64,000 nucleotides of DNA from JADLHS01 sp964594985 (lineage in GTDB: Bacteria; Verrucomicrobiota; Verrucomicrobiia; Limisphaerales; JADLHS01): positions 1-64,000 of the forward strand of contig CAZQNQ010000010.1 of the NCBI GenBank assembly GCA_964594985.1, given 5' to 3'. Both the position numbers and the translations under genes were made by a program. The notes under the pieces are model-generated. The model saw only the letters and a list, made by a program, of their open reading frames with translations. It was not told the origin of the DNA and ran no database searches. Of this stretch, positions 33,468 to 41,992 are shown piece by piece (position 1 is the stretch's first letter; the number at the start of each line of letters is the position of its first letter).

Positions 33468-33497
33468 TACAACGAATGGCCGGTGACGTTTGGGACA
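33468..33497 (-). promoter_or_regulatory. ECF-type promoter P4 (TGTCC-18-CGTTGTA)
   Basis: TGTCCCAAAC and CGTTGTA with the same 18-nt gap, 113 bp upstream of the fourth YciI start and 86 bp upstream of P3. A tandem promoter, or the leftover of a lost gene between P4 and P3, are both possible. The 195 bp from here to the next gene (33692) show nothing else. Confidence 0.55.
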
Positions 33498-33691
33498 ACA
33501 AAGTGTGACAGTCTGACAAATTCCTGCCACCTGAATGCTTTCAGTGACAATCGCCAGCCTCCGCCATTGAATGAGTCAACGGACCTGGGCGTCCATTCCA
33601 ACGCTTGAGCAATCCGGCCCCGAGGCGTAGATTGCCGGGGTTAGAAAGTTCCGGCAGCGGGTGCGATGCGGAACGGAAACGGAGTTAGACT

Positions 33692-34375
33692 ATGAAAACG
33701 ACCCAGGTTTCACTCATCGTCGTCAGCGCGATGCTGACAGTCGCCACGGTTCAAACCAGTCTGCGGGCGCAGGACACACCAGCCACCAGCACCGCGACCG
33801 ACGCAGCCAAGAAGGAGGCGCTAAACCTGAAGATCGCCAGCCCGATCGAGGAGGTTGTTGAATTGAGCAAATCAGGGGTTGGCGATGCCGTGGTGGTCAG
33901 CTACATCCAAAGTTCGGAACGTACTTACAACGTCGGCGCGCAGGACATCATCAACCTGCGCAACCAAGGCGTCTCCCCGGAAGTCACCACTGCCTTGATC
34001 CAACGCGGTGCCGCCCAACGTCAGGCGGCCACCGAAGCAGCGCAGCAAGCGAAGCCCGCCGCGCCTGAGACCGTCGCCGCCGCCCCGACCTACCAAACGC
34101 AACCGACGGAAACCGTCGCGACCGCACCAACAACCGTCACCTACTACGAACCAGTCCGCCCCGCCAGCACCGTGTCGGTGACCTACATCGGCTACCCGCG
34201 TTACAGTTATTATGCCACGCCTTACTATCCGCGTTACGCGACTTACGGTTCGAGTTATTACAGCCCGAGCTACTGCTACCCGCGCACGTCGTTCGCAGTA
34301 GGTGTGGGCTTTGGTGGATACCGCGGCGGATATTACGGTGGCCACTACCGTTCCAGCGCGCGTTACTGCCGCTGA
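33692..34375 (+). CDS. secreted protein with Tyr/Ser/Gly-rich C-terminus
   Basis: A 227-residue exported protein (signal ending near SLRAQD). Residues 45-110 form a conserved-looking helical segment (IASPIEEVVELSKSGVGDAV, YNVGAQDIINLRNQGVSPEV), a pattern found in many Verrucomicrobia secreted proteins. It is followed by an Ala/Thr/Pro linker and a low-complexity tail of Tyr, Ser, Gly and Arg (YPRYSYYATPYYPRYATYGS). The tail may be surface exposed or assemble. Terminator follows. Confidence 0.75.
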   Translation: MKTTQVSLIVVSAMLTVATVQTSLRAQDTPATSTATDAAKKEALNLKIASPIEEVVELSKSGVGDAVVVSYIQSSERTYNVGAQDIINLRNQGVSPEVTTALIQRGAAQRQAATEAAQQAKPAAPETVAAAPTYQTQPTETVATAPTTVTYYEPVRPASTVSVTYIGYPRYSYYATPYYPRYATYGSSYYSPSYCYPRTSFAVGVGFGGYRGGYYGGHYRSSARYCR

Positions 34376-34400
34376 ACAAACTCTTCGCTCTCAAAACAAA

Positions 34401-34430
34401 CGCCGCCCAAACCGGGCGGCGTTCTTGTTT
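34401..34430 (+). terminator. intrinsic terminator
   Basis: CGCCGCCCAAACCGGGCGGCG followed by TTCTTGTTT, 26 bp after the stop of the secreted Tyr-rich protein. The T-run runs into the end of the 149-bp element beginning at 34428. Confidence 0.85.
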
Positions 34431-34576
34431 AGAACAGTTCTCAAAATGTTTGTCGGAAACGAATTCCCCGCACCCGACCTGCGGCCACCCTCCCCCCATC
34501 GGATGGGGAGAGGGACGGGGTGAGGGGCTTTTCGCCAGCATCTCGTTTCCAACATTCTTTTTGCATTACGCTCTAA
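34428..34576. mobile_element. 149-bp MITE-like element, copy 1 (family B core)
   Basis: Minus-strand reading starts TTAGAGCGTAATGCAAAAAG, passes the family B core with its CCCCATCCGATGGGG hairpin and ends CATTTTGAGAACTGTTCTAA. It is the same length as the copy at 52197-52345 and aligns to it along its whole length. The two ends are themselves imperfect inverted repeats (TTAGAGC and TTAGAAC, then CAAAA and TGTCGG-type blocks). No coding capacity. It lies between the secreted protein and htpG. Confidence 0.85.
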
Positions 34577-34599
34577 CAATCCTGAGCAAATTTGTTGAC

Positions 34600-36444
34600 T
34601 CACTCCTTCGCGAGAACTTTCTCCAACAGCGAATTCAACCGCGTCAGCATCGCGCGCGGGTCTTCCAGAATACCAGCCGCGACGCGGGCGTTATCAAGGA
34701 TCTGCTCCGCCACACTGCCAGCGAGCGCCGCATCCTTCTGTCGCATCGCATCGAGCCGCGAGATGATCGGATGCGCCGGATTGATCTCAAAATCATGCTT
34801 CGCCACCCCCATCTCCGGCCCGTCCTGCTTCATCGCTTTCATGATGCGCCGCATGCTCGCGGTCATGAACTTATCCGAATCCACCACGACCGCCGGGCTG
34901 TCCACGAGCCGCTGCGACACACGCACATCGCTCACCTTGTCGCCAAGCGTTTCCTTGAGCCAGGTCGCGAGTGACTTCGCGGCGTCCTCGGACAACGCGC
35001 CATCCTTCTTCGCGCTGAGATTCAAGTCCGCCTTTTCCGCCAGCTTGAGCGGCTTGCCGTCGAACTCGCGCAGGTGTTCCATCACGAACTCGTCCCACGG
35101 ATCGTAGAGGAACAGCACTTCAAACTTCCGCTCCTTGAACACCTCGAAATACGGACTCGCCTCCGCCGCCGCGCGATTCGGCGCGAGCAGACAATAAATC
35201 TCCTTCTGCTCGGACGACATCCGCTTCACATAGTCTGCCAGTGACGTGAGCTTGCTCTTGTCCATCGTGGACGACTCGAAGCGCAGCAGCTTGCCGAGCG
35301 CGTCCTTGTGCGCAAAATCCGTGACGACGCCTTCCTTGAGGAAGCGCTGATACTCGGCGTAAAACTTCTCGTAAGCTTCCGCTTCCTTCTCCGATTGCTC
35401 GTCGAGGAATTTCAGGAAACGTCCCGTCAGCACCTTGTTCAACTTCTGCATCAACGACGTGTCCTGCATTGTTTCGCGCGAGATGTTCAGCGGCAGATCT
35501 TCGCTGTCCACGACGCCTTTGAGGAAGCGCAACCATTCGGGGAACAATCCCTTCGCCTTCGCCTGAATGAGCACTTTGCGGCAATAGAGATTCACTTCCG
35601 AATCAATCCGCCCCATCCCCATGCTCTCAAAATTCCGCTGCGGCACGAAGAGCAACGCTTGGATTGCCAGCGGTGCGTCCGCCGAAAAATGCAGGCGGAA
35701 CAACGGCTTGTCGTGATCGTGACCAACAAACGTGTAAAACTCGTTGTATTCCTCTTCCTTGATCTCGTTCTTGTTCCGCGCCCAGATGGCTTGAACCGTA
35801 TTGAGCCGCTTGGTGTTCAGCTCAATCGGGAACGGCACGAAGCTTGAATAGCGCTGAATGATCCGCTCGACCGTGCTTTCCTGCGCGAAATCTTTCGCAT
35901 CATCTTTCAACTCCAGCGTGATCTTCGTCCCGCGCGACAGATCGGCGGCGGGCGCGAGTTCGTAACCGCCCATGCCCTCGCTCGTCCATTGCCACCCCTG
36001 CTCCTCCGATGCAAACGACCGACTCAGCACCGTGACCTTTTTCGCCACCATGAACGCCGAGTAAAAGCCCACCCCGAACTGCCCGATCAAGCCCACGTCC
36101 GGTTTCTTTTCCTCCGCGAGTTGCTTGAGAAACGCCTTCGTGCCCGAGTGCGCGATCGTGCCAAGATTCTCGACGAGTTCGCCGTGCGTCATGCCGCAGC
36201 CGGTGTCGGTGATGGTAATCGTGCCCGCCTTGTCGTCAGTCGTGATGGCGATGGTCGGCGCGATATCCGACTGCTGCACTGCTTTGCCGGAGGATTGATT
36301 AAAGCGCAATTTCTCGCACGCATCCGCCGCGTTGGAGATGAGTTCGCGCACAAAAATCTCTTTGTCCGTGTAGAGGGAGTGGATGACGATATTCAGCAGT
36401 TGCTGAATCTCCGCCTGAAAATGATGCGTTTCCGTTTTGCTCAT
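34600..36444 (-). CDS. htpG: molecular chaperone HtpG (Hsp90)
   Basis: A 614-residue Hsp90. N-terminal GHKL ATPase: RELISNAADACEKLRF, TDTGCGMTHGELVENLGTIA, GQFGVGFYSAFMVAKK. Middle domain: GVVDSEDLPLNISRETMQ. C-terminal dimerisation domain is complete. No eukaryotic MEEVD tail, as expected for bacteria. Divergent from the NtrC-type regulator; no CIRCE-like element is visible in the 219-bp intergenic space. Confidence 0.96.
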   Translation of the reverse strand: MSKTETHHFQAEIQQLLNIVIHSLYTDKEIFVRELISNAADACEKLRFNQSSGKAVQQSDIAPTIAITTDDKAGTITITDTGCGMTHGELVENLGTIAHSGTKAFLKQLAEEKKPDVGLIGQFGVGFYSAFMVAKKVTVLSRSFASEEQGWQWTSEGMGGYELAPAADLSRGTKITLELKDDAKDFAQESTVERIIQRYSSFVPFPIELNTKRLNTVQAIWARNKNEIKEEEYNEFYTFVGHDHDKPLFRLHFSADAPLAIQALLFVPQRNFESMGMGRIDSEVNLYCRKVLIQAKAKGLFPEWLRFLKGVVDSEDLPLNISRETMQDTSLMQKLNKVLTGRFLKFLDEQSEKEAEAYEKFYAEYQRFLKEGVVTDFAHKDALGKLLRFESSTMDKSKLTSLADYVKRMSSEQKEIYCLLAPNRAAAEASPYFEVFKERKFEVLFLYDPWDEFVMEHLREFDGKPLKLAEKADLNLSAKKDGALSEDAAKSLATWLKETLGDKVSDVRVSQRLVDSPAVVVDSDKFMTASMRRIMKAMKQDGPEMGVAKHDFEINPAHPIISRLDAMRQKDAALAGSVAEQILDNARVAAGILEDPRAMLTRLNSLLEKVLAKE

Positions 36445-36663
36445 AGCCTTTAATCCTTAGCCAAGTCACACGTCGCCCGTCAAGAGTCGCCTCAGCATCC
36501 CAGCACGCGGCAAGGCGGTTTTCGGTCGAAATGGCCGGCGCGCGGCTGGGTTGGACGACTGGATTTGCGCTCTGATCACGGCTCGAATTGGGGGAACGAA
36601 GGGTCTTTGCAAAAAACTCTGTCGCATCAGCGCGATTCCGCTATGCTCTCCGGCATTAGTTAG

Positions 36664-38106
36664 ATGCCAATGAGCAAGCTACTGCTGATAGATGACGAGA
36701 CGGACGTCCAATATTCATTCCGCCGCATTTTCGATTCACCCGACATCGAACTCTCCACCGCCTCCAGTGGCGAAGAAGGGTTGCAACTGATTCCCAAACT
36801 CAAGCCCGACCTCGTCTTGATGGACATCCGCATGGGCGGCATCACCGGCATGGAAACGCTTCGGCGCATCCGGCAGATGGACACCAAGCTGCTCGTCATC
36901 CTGATGACGGCTTACGGCACCACGCAGACCGCCATCGAAGCCATGAAGCTCGGCGCGTACGATTATCTGCTCAAGCCATTCGACGTGCCGAAGCTGAAGG
37001 ACCTGGTCAACAACGCGCTCCGGGCCGCGCGCGACATGAAGCAGGTTGTGTCGTATCAGCCGCTGTTGGAATCGGAGGATTACGAACAAGGCGTCGTTGG
37101 CCGCAGCGAACCGATGCAGCAGGTCTTCAAACTCATCGGTCAGGTGGCCGCGTCTGACGCCACCGCACTCGTCACGGGCGAAAGCGGCACGGGTAAGGAA
37201 CTGGTCGCGCGGGCGATCTATCATCACAGCGAACGGAACTCCCAGCCTTTTCTCGCCGTCAACTGCGCGGCCATCCCGGAGCAACTGCTCGAAAGCGAAT
37301 TGTTCGGCCACGAGCGCGGCGCGTTCACCGGCGCCACCGGCCAGCGCATCGGCAAGTTCGAGCAATGCAACAACGGCACGATTTTCCTCGATGAAATCGG
37401 CGACATGACCCCGCCGACGCAGACGAAGATTCTGCGCGTCTTGCAAAGCGGCACATTCGAGCGCGTCGGCGGCAATCAACCGCTCAAGGTCAACGTCCGC
37501 GTCATCGCCGCCACGAACAAGCCGCTTGAACAAGCCGTGGCCGCGCGGCAGTTCCGCGAAGATCTGTTCTATCGCCTGAACGTCGTCCGCATCCACATCC
37601 CGCCGTTGCGCGACCGTCGCGAAGACATTCCGCTGCTGGTTAATTATTTCCTCAAGAAAATCGCCAAGGAACAGGACCGCCAGCCGAAGTCCATTGCTTC
37701 TGCCGCCGTCAAAGCGCTGGAAAAATATCACTGGCCGGGCAACGTGCGTGAACTGGAGAACATCATCCGCCGCGCGCACGTCATCGCCAAGAGCGAAGCC
37801 ATTCTGCCCGCGGATTTGCCGGTGGAAGTCACGGGGCAAAGCACGTCGAGCCTGGTACTGCCGACCACGGCGGGCGAAGGTGCGGCGTCGGATGCCGCGA
37901 CCCTGGCGCGGCAGTTGTTCCAGATCGCCAAACGCGACCCGAAGCTGAAGGTGTTACCGGCGGTCGAACGCGAACTCGTCATCGAAGCGCTGAAAGACAC
38001 GGCGAACAATCAGGTCCACGCCGCCAAGCTGCTCGGCATCACCCGCGCCACGCTGCGGAAACGCATCGAGAAGTTCGGCATCCAGCGCGAGATGAAGATC
38101 GAGTGA
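36664..38106 (+). CDS. sigma-54-dependent NtrC-family response regulator
   Basis: A 480-residue regulator. Receiver domain residues 1-120 (LLIDDETDV, phospho-acceptor Asp in DLVLMDIRMG, Lys in DYLLKPFD). AAA+ domain 145-380 with Walker A GESGTGKE, the sigma-54 contact loop GAFTGA, Walker B GTIFLDEIGD, arginine-finger region RDRREDIPLL and WPGNVRELEN. C-terminal Fis-type helix-turn-helix (NNQVHAAKLLGITRATLRKR). It turns on sigma-54 promoters after phosphorylation; the partner kinase is not next to it. The IS element lies just downstream. Confidence 0.95.
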   Translation: MPMSKLLLIDDETDVQYSFRRIFDSPDIELSTASSGEEGLQLIPKLKPDLVLMDIRMGGITGMETLRRIRQMDTKLLVILMTAYGTTQTAIEAMKLGAYDYLLKPFDVPKLKDLVNNALRAARDMKQVVSYQPLLESEDYEQGVVGRSEPMQQVFKLIGQVAASDATALVTGESGTGKELVARAIYHHSERNSQPFLAVNCAAIPEQLLESELFGHERGAFTGATGQRIGKFEQCNNGTIFLDEIGDMTPPTQTKILRVLQSGTFERVGGNQPLKVNVRVIAATNKPLEQAVAARQFREDLFYRLNVVRIHIPPLRDRREDIPLLVNYFLKKIAKEQDRQPKSIASAAVKALEKYHWPGNVRELENIIRRAHVIAKSEAILPADLPVEVTGQSTSSLVLPTTAGEGAASDAATLARQLFQIAKRDPKLKVLPAVERELVIEALKDTANNQVHAAKLLGITRATLRKRIEKFGIQREMKIE

Positions 38107-38311
38107 GGCATGGCCGGTTTTGTGCCGGTGAGTCAGGCCAAAGCGGATAGCTACCGCCGCGAAACGGGTCTTAGATACAAGGTAAGTCTCTTTGGTGACT
38201 GAATAAGACGTTGAATGATCTCGGCCGCACAAACAGGCAATTCGATTTTTACTTGCACAGCGTCGAACACTCAAACCACATGGTGTGACCCAGTTAAAAC
38301 TGGACAGGAGT

Positions 38312-39106
38312 TTATGTAGTTTTTGTATGTGATGCTGTCAATGACTGTTGATAGAAAGTGGCTGGCGACAACATGGCCAGAGCACTGTGCGGTGCGACTT
38401 GGTTGTAATGGGTGATCCAAGCGGGGATGAGTTTCAAGGCGGCGGCCAGAGTTTCCAAAGGCTGGTGTGAAAGATAATCGCGTTTGAAGCTGCCGAAGAA
38501 AGATTCGACCAGCCCATTGGATTGGGGACTGCGGCAAGGGGTGTGACAGGCAATCAGGCCCAAGCGGGTCAACAACTGCTGGAGTTGATCCGCGATGAAC
38601 TCTGGTCCATTGTCGGTGAGGAACTCCAGTCCTTTGGCTTGATGGGTTTGTTGGGCAAAGCGTTGGAACAGGGCCTCGCGGAGGAGTTCGCAGACCTCCA
38701 GTGCGGTCAACCGCACCTGCGACTTCCAGGCGATGACCATGCGGTCGGCGCAATCGATGATGACGGCCAGCCGGAGTTTTTGTTGATTCCAGAGCTTGAA
38801 GGTGGTGATGTCGCAAGCCCAACGCCGGTTGGATTGGAGCACGGCCACCTTGCCTTCGTGCCGGCGTCCGGGGCGTGGTATGCGATGCCGATGCGAAGCC
38901 AGCCAAGCCTGGCGTTTGAGGTGTTGATAGACCGTCTTGCGATTGCAGTGGATGCCTTGACGGGTGAGCAGCGCATGAATGCGCCGATAGCCGTAGCTGG
39001 GCGGACACTGGGCCAGCACCTGTTGGATGGCGGTGGTAAGTTGTGGCCGCCGGAATGAGCGGGGCTGACGCGGGTGGCGGCGATAATAGAACCAACTGCG
39101 GGCCAC
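38312..39106 (-). CDS. IS3-family transposase OrfB (DDE integrase domain)
   Basis: 264 residues from a GTG, with HTH_21 region (SYGYRRIHALLTRQGIHCNR) and an rve catalytic core: first Asp in RRWACDITTFKLWN, second Asp in LTDNGPEFIADQL, Glu in SPQSNGLVESFFGSFKRDYL. The frame is open upstream to 39205, where a -1 shift from orfA would give the OrfAB fusion transposase. Appears intact. Confidence 0.92.
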   Translation of the reverse strand: MARSWFYYRRHPRQPRSFRRPQLTTAIQQVLAQCPPSYGYRRIHALLTRQGIHCNRKTVYQHLKRQAWLASHRHRIPRPGRRHEGKVAVLQSNRRWACDITTFKLWNQQKLRLAVIIDCADRMVIAWKSQVRLTALEVCELLREALFQRFAQQTHQAKGLEFLTDNGPEFIADQLQQLLTRLGLIACHTPCRSPQSNGLVESFFGSFKRDYLSHQPLETLAAALKLIPAWITHYNQVAPHSALAMLSPATFYQQSLTASHTKTT

Positions 39107-39162
39107 ACCGAGGGAACGGCAGGTCAGCGCGATCGAAGCGTTGAGTTGTTGGGCCAGACATA

Positions 39163-39528
39163 TTACATCCCTTCGGGCAACCGGAGATCCTTGAGTTCGT
39201 AAAACTTTTTTAAAATGTCCACCTCCAGCGCTTTGCGGCCCAAGGCGCGTTCGAGTTCGTCAATCTTGCGCTGGAGCGGCAGCAGCCGGCTTTTAGGGAT
39301 GAGTTCACCGTGGTCACGCAAGCCATGATCGAGTTGCTTCTTCCACCGATAAATGGCGTTGGCTGTCAGGCTGTGAGTGCGGCACAACTCGACAACCGGC
39401 GTGCCAGTCTGCCATTGCTGAAGGATGGCGAGCTTTTGCTCCGTAGAAACGCGGCGGCGGCGCCCGCTCTTAACAGTTGGACTTTGGTTCATTTGCATAA
39501 GGTTATTCGGGCCTTTCAAACTGTCCAA
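39163..39528 (-). CDS. IS3-family transposase OrfA (HTH)
   Basis: 121-residue DNA-binding subunit with a homeodomain-like HTH (STEQKLAILQQWQTGTPVVE, SLTANAIYRWKKQLDHGL) and a C-terminal leucine-rich coiled segment. Near its end, TTA AAA AAG (39205-39211 on the minus strand, A6G) is the classical IS3 slip site. A -1 shift there continues into VLRTQGSPVARRD and then OrfB. Confidence 0.9.
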   Translation of the reverse strand: MDSLKGPNNLMQMNQSPTVKSGRRRRVSTEQKLAILQQWQTGTPVVELCRTHSLTANAIYRWKKQLDHGLRDHGELIPKSRLLPLQRKIDELERALGRKALEVDILKKFYELKDLRLPEGM

Positions 39529-39551
39529 ATCTCAACTGGGACAGACCAAAA

Positions 39552-39701
39552 ATGATTTCATTGATTGAACGGCTTCAAATGAATCCCTCGCTTAATGTTG
39601 CTGATAGCATTGCACAAGGCTTGAATGTTCCTCTCTGGCGTCTCATTAAGGACGTGGAAAATTTGCGGCTAGAAATCCAAGCTGCGAAGAAAAAGAAGTA
39701 A
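39552..39701 (+). CDS. short ORF directly beside the IS right end, possible remnant
   Basis: A 49-codon frame MISLIERLQMNPSLNVADSI...KKKK beginning 4 bp after the IS end. It is markedly AT-richer than the flanks, as is the left flank 38130-38280. It could be an intact small gene, or the 3' part of a gene split by the insertion, with the start supplied by chance. Confidence 0.35.
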   Translation: MISLIERLQMNPSLNVADSIAQGLNVPLWRLIKDVENLRLEIQAAKKKK

Positions 39702-39720
39702 GCCGCCCGCCTTCAGCGTC

Positions 39721-40251
39721 TCAAAACTGATCTTCCTTGTCCTTGAACAGCACGTTGAAGGTCGTCATCGAGCCGTAGCAACGGGTGATGTATTGCTGCA
39801 GCTCGATCTTCTCGGCATCGGTCAAGGTTTCGTGCGCGTTGATCTTCTGCTCCAGCACCCGCAGTTGATTCCGCATCATCACGACCTTGTGGAAAAACAC
39901 TTCCAATTCGATTTCCTTGGTCTGCAACGTCGGGTCGGCCGGATGCAACACCACTTTCCCTTTGTGCCAGCGTTGGCCGAGCGCGGCGGGCGCGGCGTCC
40001 GGCTTCTCCACACCCAGCTTGGTCAGGGTCTCCGCCAGTGTTTCGGCAATGAACTGCCGTAAAGGCACATTCAAGCCGTTGATGGCGGCCTGTGGTTCGG
40101 CGGGCTCCAGTCCGGCGGCGGCAGGAGCGACGGTATGTTTGCCCTCGGAGAACAGGATGTCCGCCGTGTTCTCGGAAATGGTTTTGACCGTGCCGATGCC
40201 GTATTGCGGATGCCGCACGCTCATGCCGACGTGGAGCGATTGAATTGTCAT
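39721..40251 (-). CDS. hypothetical protein with N-terminal CarD/KOW-like barrel
   Basis: A 176-residue protein. Residues 5-45 (VGMSVRHPQYGIGTVKTISE, ADILFSEGKHTVAP) look like the small beta barrel of DUF3553/CarD-type domains that bind nucleic acid or RNA polymerase. Residues 60-176 are helical with a possible coiled coil (VMMRNQLRVLEQKINAHETL). No catalytic motif. Domain assignment is by pattern only. Confidence 0.6.
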   Translation of the reverse strand: MTIQSLHVGMSVRHPQYGIGTVKTISENTADILFSEGKHTVAPAAAGLEPAEPQAAINGLNVPLRQFIAETLAETLTKLGVEKPDAAPAALGQRWHKGKVVLHPADPTLQTKEIELEVFFHKVVMMRNQLRVLEQKINAHETLTDAEKIELQQYITRCYGSMTTFNVLFKDKEDQF

Positions 40252-40402
40252 GCGGCCAATCTAACGCCGCCGCCGGCACCGGGAAACTGCAAATTGGCCG
40301 AACCCGAAAAACACAACCCCGGTTGATTTCTTCCATGAACAAAAGCTTTTGCTCCCGCGTCGAAGCTGCTAATTTTAGAACGAAACAATTCCATCACGCA
40401 TC

Positions 40403-41764
40403 ATGAGCACCGCTTCAAATCGCACGCTTTCGCAAGGCGAAACCCGCCGTTCCTTTCTCAAGAAAACCGCCACGTTGGCCGCTGCCGCCGCCACCCCGAC
40501 GTTGCTGAAGACGCCGGTTTACGGGCAGAACCAGGCTCCGTCCGCCAATGTCGCCGGGGCGAACAGCCGCATCGTCATCGGTGTCATCGGCACCGGCAAA
40601 CAAGGCACGACGCACCTCAAGATGTTCAAGCCTGAGTCAGCCACGCACAACATCGCTGTCGGCGCCGTGAGCGATCTCTACCAAAAGCACCTTGATGGCG
40701 CGCGGAAATTTACCGGCCTCACTGAAAAAGACGCCTATCAGGATCATCGCCGCCTGCTCGAACGCAAGGACCTTGACGCGGTGCTGATCGCCACGGTGGA
40801 CAACTGGCACGGGCAGTGTTCGCTGGATGCACTCGACGCGGGCAAACACGTCTATTGCGAGAAACCGATGGCGCGTTACGCGGGCGAAGGCTGGGAGGTT
40901 TACGACAAGGTCAAAGCCACCAAGAAAGTTTACCAGTGCGGCTCGCAATACACCGCCGATCCGATGATCCACAAGGTCGCGCAGTGGGTGAAGGATGGCA
41001 AACTCGGCCCGCTCGTCTGGGCGCAAGGGTCCTATTGCCGAAACAATAAAAGGAACAGCGAGTGGACCTTTGATGTGGATAAGGATGCCAATCCGCAAAA
41101 CCTTGATTGGGATCGCTGGCTCGGCAAAGCCCCAAAGATTCCCTGGACGCCCGAGCATTATTTTTCCTGGCATAAATACTACGCCTACAACTCCGGCATC
41201 CTCGGCAATCTTCTCAGCCATCGCTTTTATCCGTTGATGCTGGCGACAGGCAATCCCGAGTTTCCGAGCCGGGTCGTCTGCACCGGCACGCGGAAGGTTT
41301 CGACGGACCGCGACATCACAGACACCACGCATGTGCTGGCGGAATTCCCGAGCGGCCTGACCTTCGTCATCGTCGGCACCACGGTCAACGAAGTGGGTTT
41401 GCCCGACATCATCCGCGGACGCAAGGCGACCGTTTATCTGGCCGCCAGCGCGAACCAGGCGAAGTTGCAGCCGGAGAAATTGTTCGCCGAAGAGATGGAC
41501 GTGGAAGAATTCACCGATCCCGCGCCACAAGGCCGGATCGAGAACCTGCACACCAACTTCTTCAAGTGCATCCGCGAAGGCGGCGTGCCGTTCTGCAATG
41601 TGGATCTGTCCGTCCGGGCGAACACCACGCTGGCGCTGGCCGAAATGTCCGAGCGCCTCGGCATCGTCTGCTTCTTCGACGAAAAAACTCGCACCATCCG
41701 CACGGGCGACGGTAAAGTCGTCCCAGCAATGAGTTACGACACCGTGGCGCCAAAACTCAGCTAA
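40403..41764 (+). CDS. Tat-exported Gfo/Idh/MocA family oxidoreductase
   Basis: A 453-residue NAD(P)-dependent sugar or inositol dehydrogenase-like protein. The twin-arginine signal is TRRSFLKKTATLAAAAAT. The Rossmann domain has VIGVIGTGKQGTTHLKMF and the EKP-type motif CEKPMARY. The C-terminal domain runs from IPWTPEHYFSWHKY on. The Tat-signal subtype is abundant in Verrucomicrobia and Planctomycetes and often works on glycosides. Substrate unknown. Confidence 0.9.
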   Translation: MSTASNRTLSQGETRRSFLKKTATLAAAAATPTLLKTPVYGQNQAPSANVAGANSRIVIGVIGTGKQGTTHLKMFKPESATHNIAVGAVSDLYQKHLDGARKFTGLTEKDAYQDHRRLLERKDLDAVLIATVDNWHGQCSLDALDAGKHVYCEKPMARYAGEGWEVYDKVKATKKVYQCGSQYTADPMIHKVAQWVKDGKLGPLVWAQGSYCRNNKRNSEWTFDVDKDANPQNLDWDRWLGKAPKIPWTPEHYFSWHKYYAYNSGILGNLLSHRFYPLMLATGNPEFPSRVVCTGTRKVSTDRDITDTTHVLAEFPSGLTFVIVGTTVNEVGLPDIIRGRKATVYLAASANQAKLQPEKLFAEEMDVEEFTDPAPQGRIENLHTNFFKCIREGGVPFCNVDLSVRANTTLALAEMSERLGIVCFFDEKTRTIRTGDGKVVPAMSYDTVAPKLS

Positions 41765-41773
41765 TACCCAGAA

Positions 41774-41992
41774 TTGAAACCAAACCCTGAACCCACCAGA
41801 AAACTTTGGCGCCAGCGGGACTCGATCCTGATTGTGAAAACGCTGATGGTGGGGTTGGCGGTGGGCATGACGGTGCGCTGGCTGAACGCCTCCACGCCGC
41901 TGCCCGTCCAGGCCGCGGAACTTCGGGCCGCCAACACCAACGCCCCGGCCGAAATCAGAATCGAAGGTGCTTCACCGTCAGTCCGCGATTGA
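41774..41992 (+). CDS. small putative membrane-anchored protein
   Basis: A 72-residue frame starting at TTG 9 bp after the oxidoreductase stop, with one hydrophobic segment (ILIVKTLMVGLAVGMTVRWL). It overlaps the 3' end of the AMP nucleosidase gene on the other strand by 38 bp. Real only if TTG is used; weak evidence. Confidence 0.35.
   Translation: MKPNPEPTRKLWRQRDSILIVKTLMVGLAVGMTVRWLNASTPLPVQAAELRAANTNAPAEIRIEGASPSVRD

Larger units (their letters stand above)
38281..39548 (-). mobile_element. IS3-family insertion sequence
   Basis: About 1,268 bp with terminal inverted repeats TGGTGTGACCCAGTT (left) and, inverted, TGGTCTGTCCCAGTT (right), each followed by an ACTGGACAG/TTTGGACAG block. It contains orfA and orfB in the IS3 arrangement with a slippery A6G. 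Exact ends are uncertain by a few bases (TGACCCAG/TGTCCCAG may be the true tips), and no clear target duplication is visible. It is oriented against the upstream regulator gene. Confidence 0.9.

Noticed and set aside
36453..36663. CIRCE or heat-shock operator upstream of htpG
   Set aside because: No TTAGCACTC-type inverted repeat present.
38271..39161. Alternative frame across orfB of the IS element
   Set aside because: Out of frame with the DDE catalytic domain; Pro/Ser-rich; the -1 frame carrying the catalytic residues is the real one.
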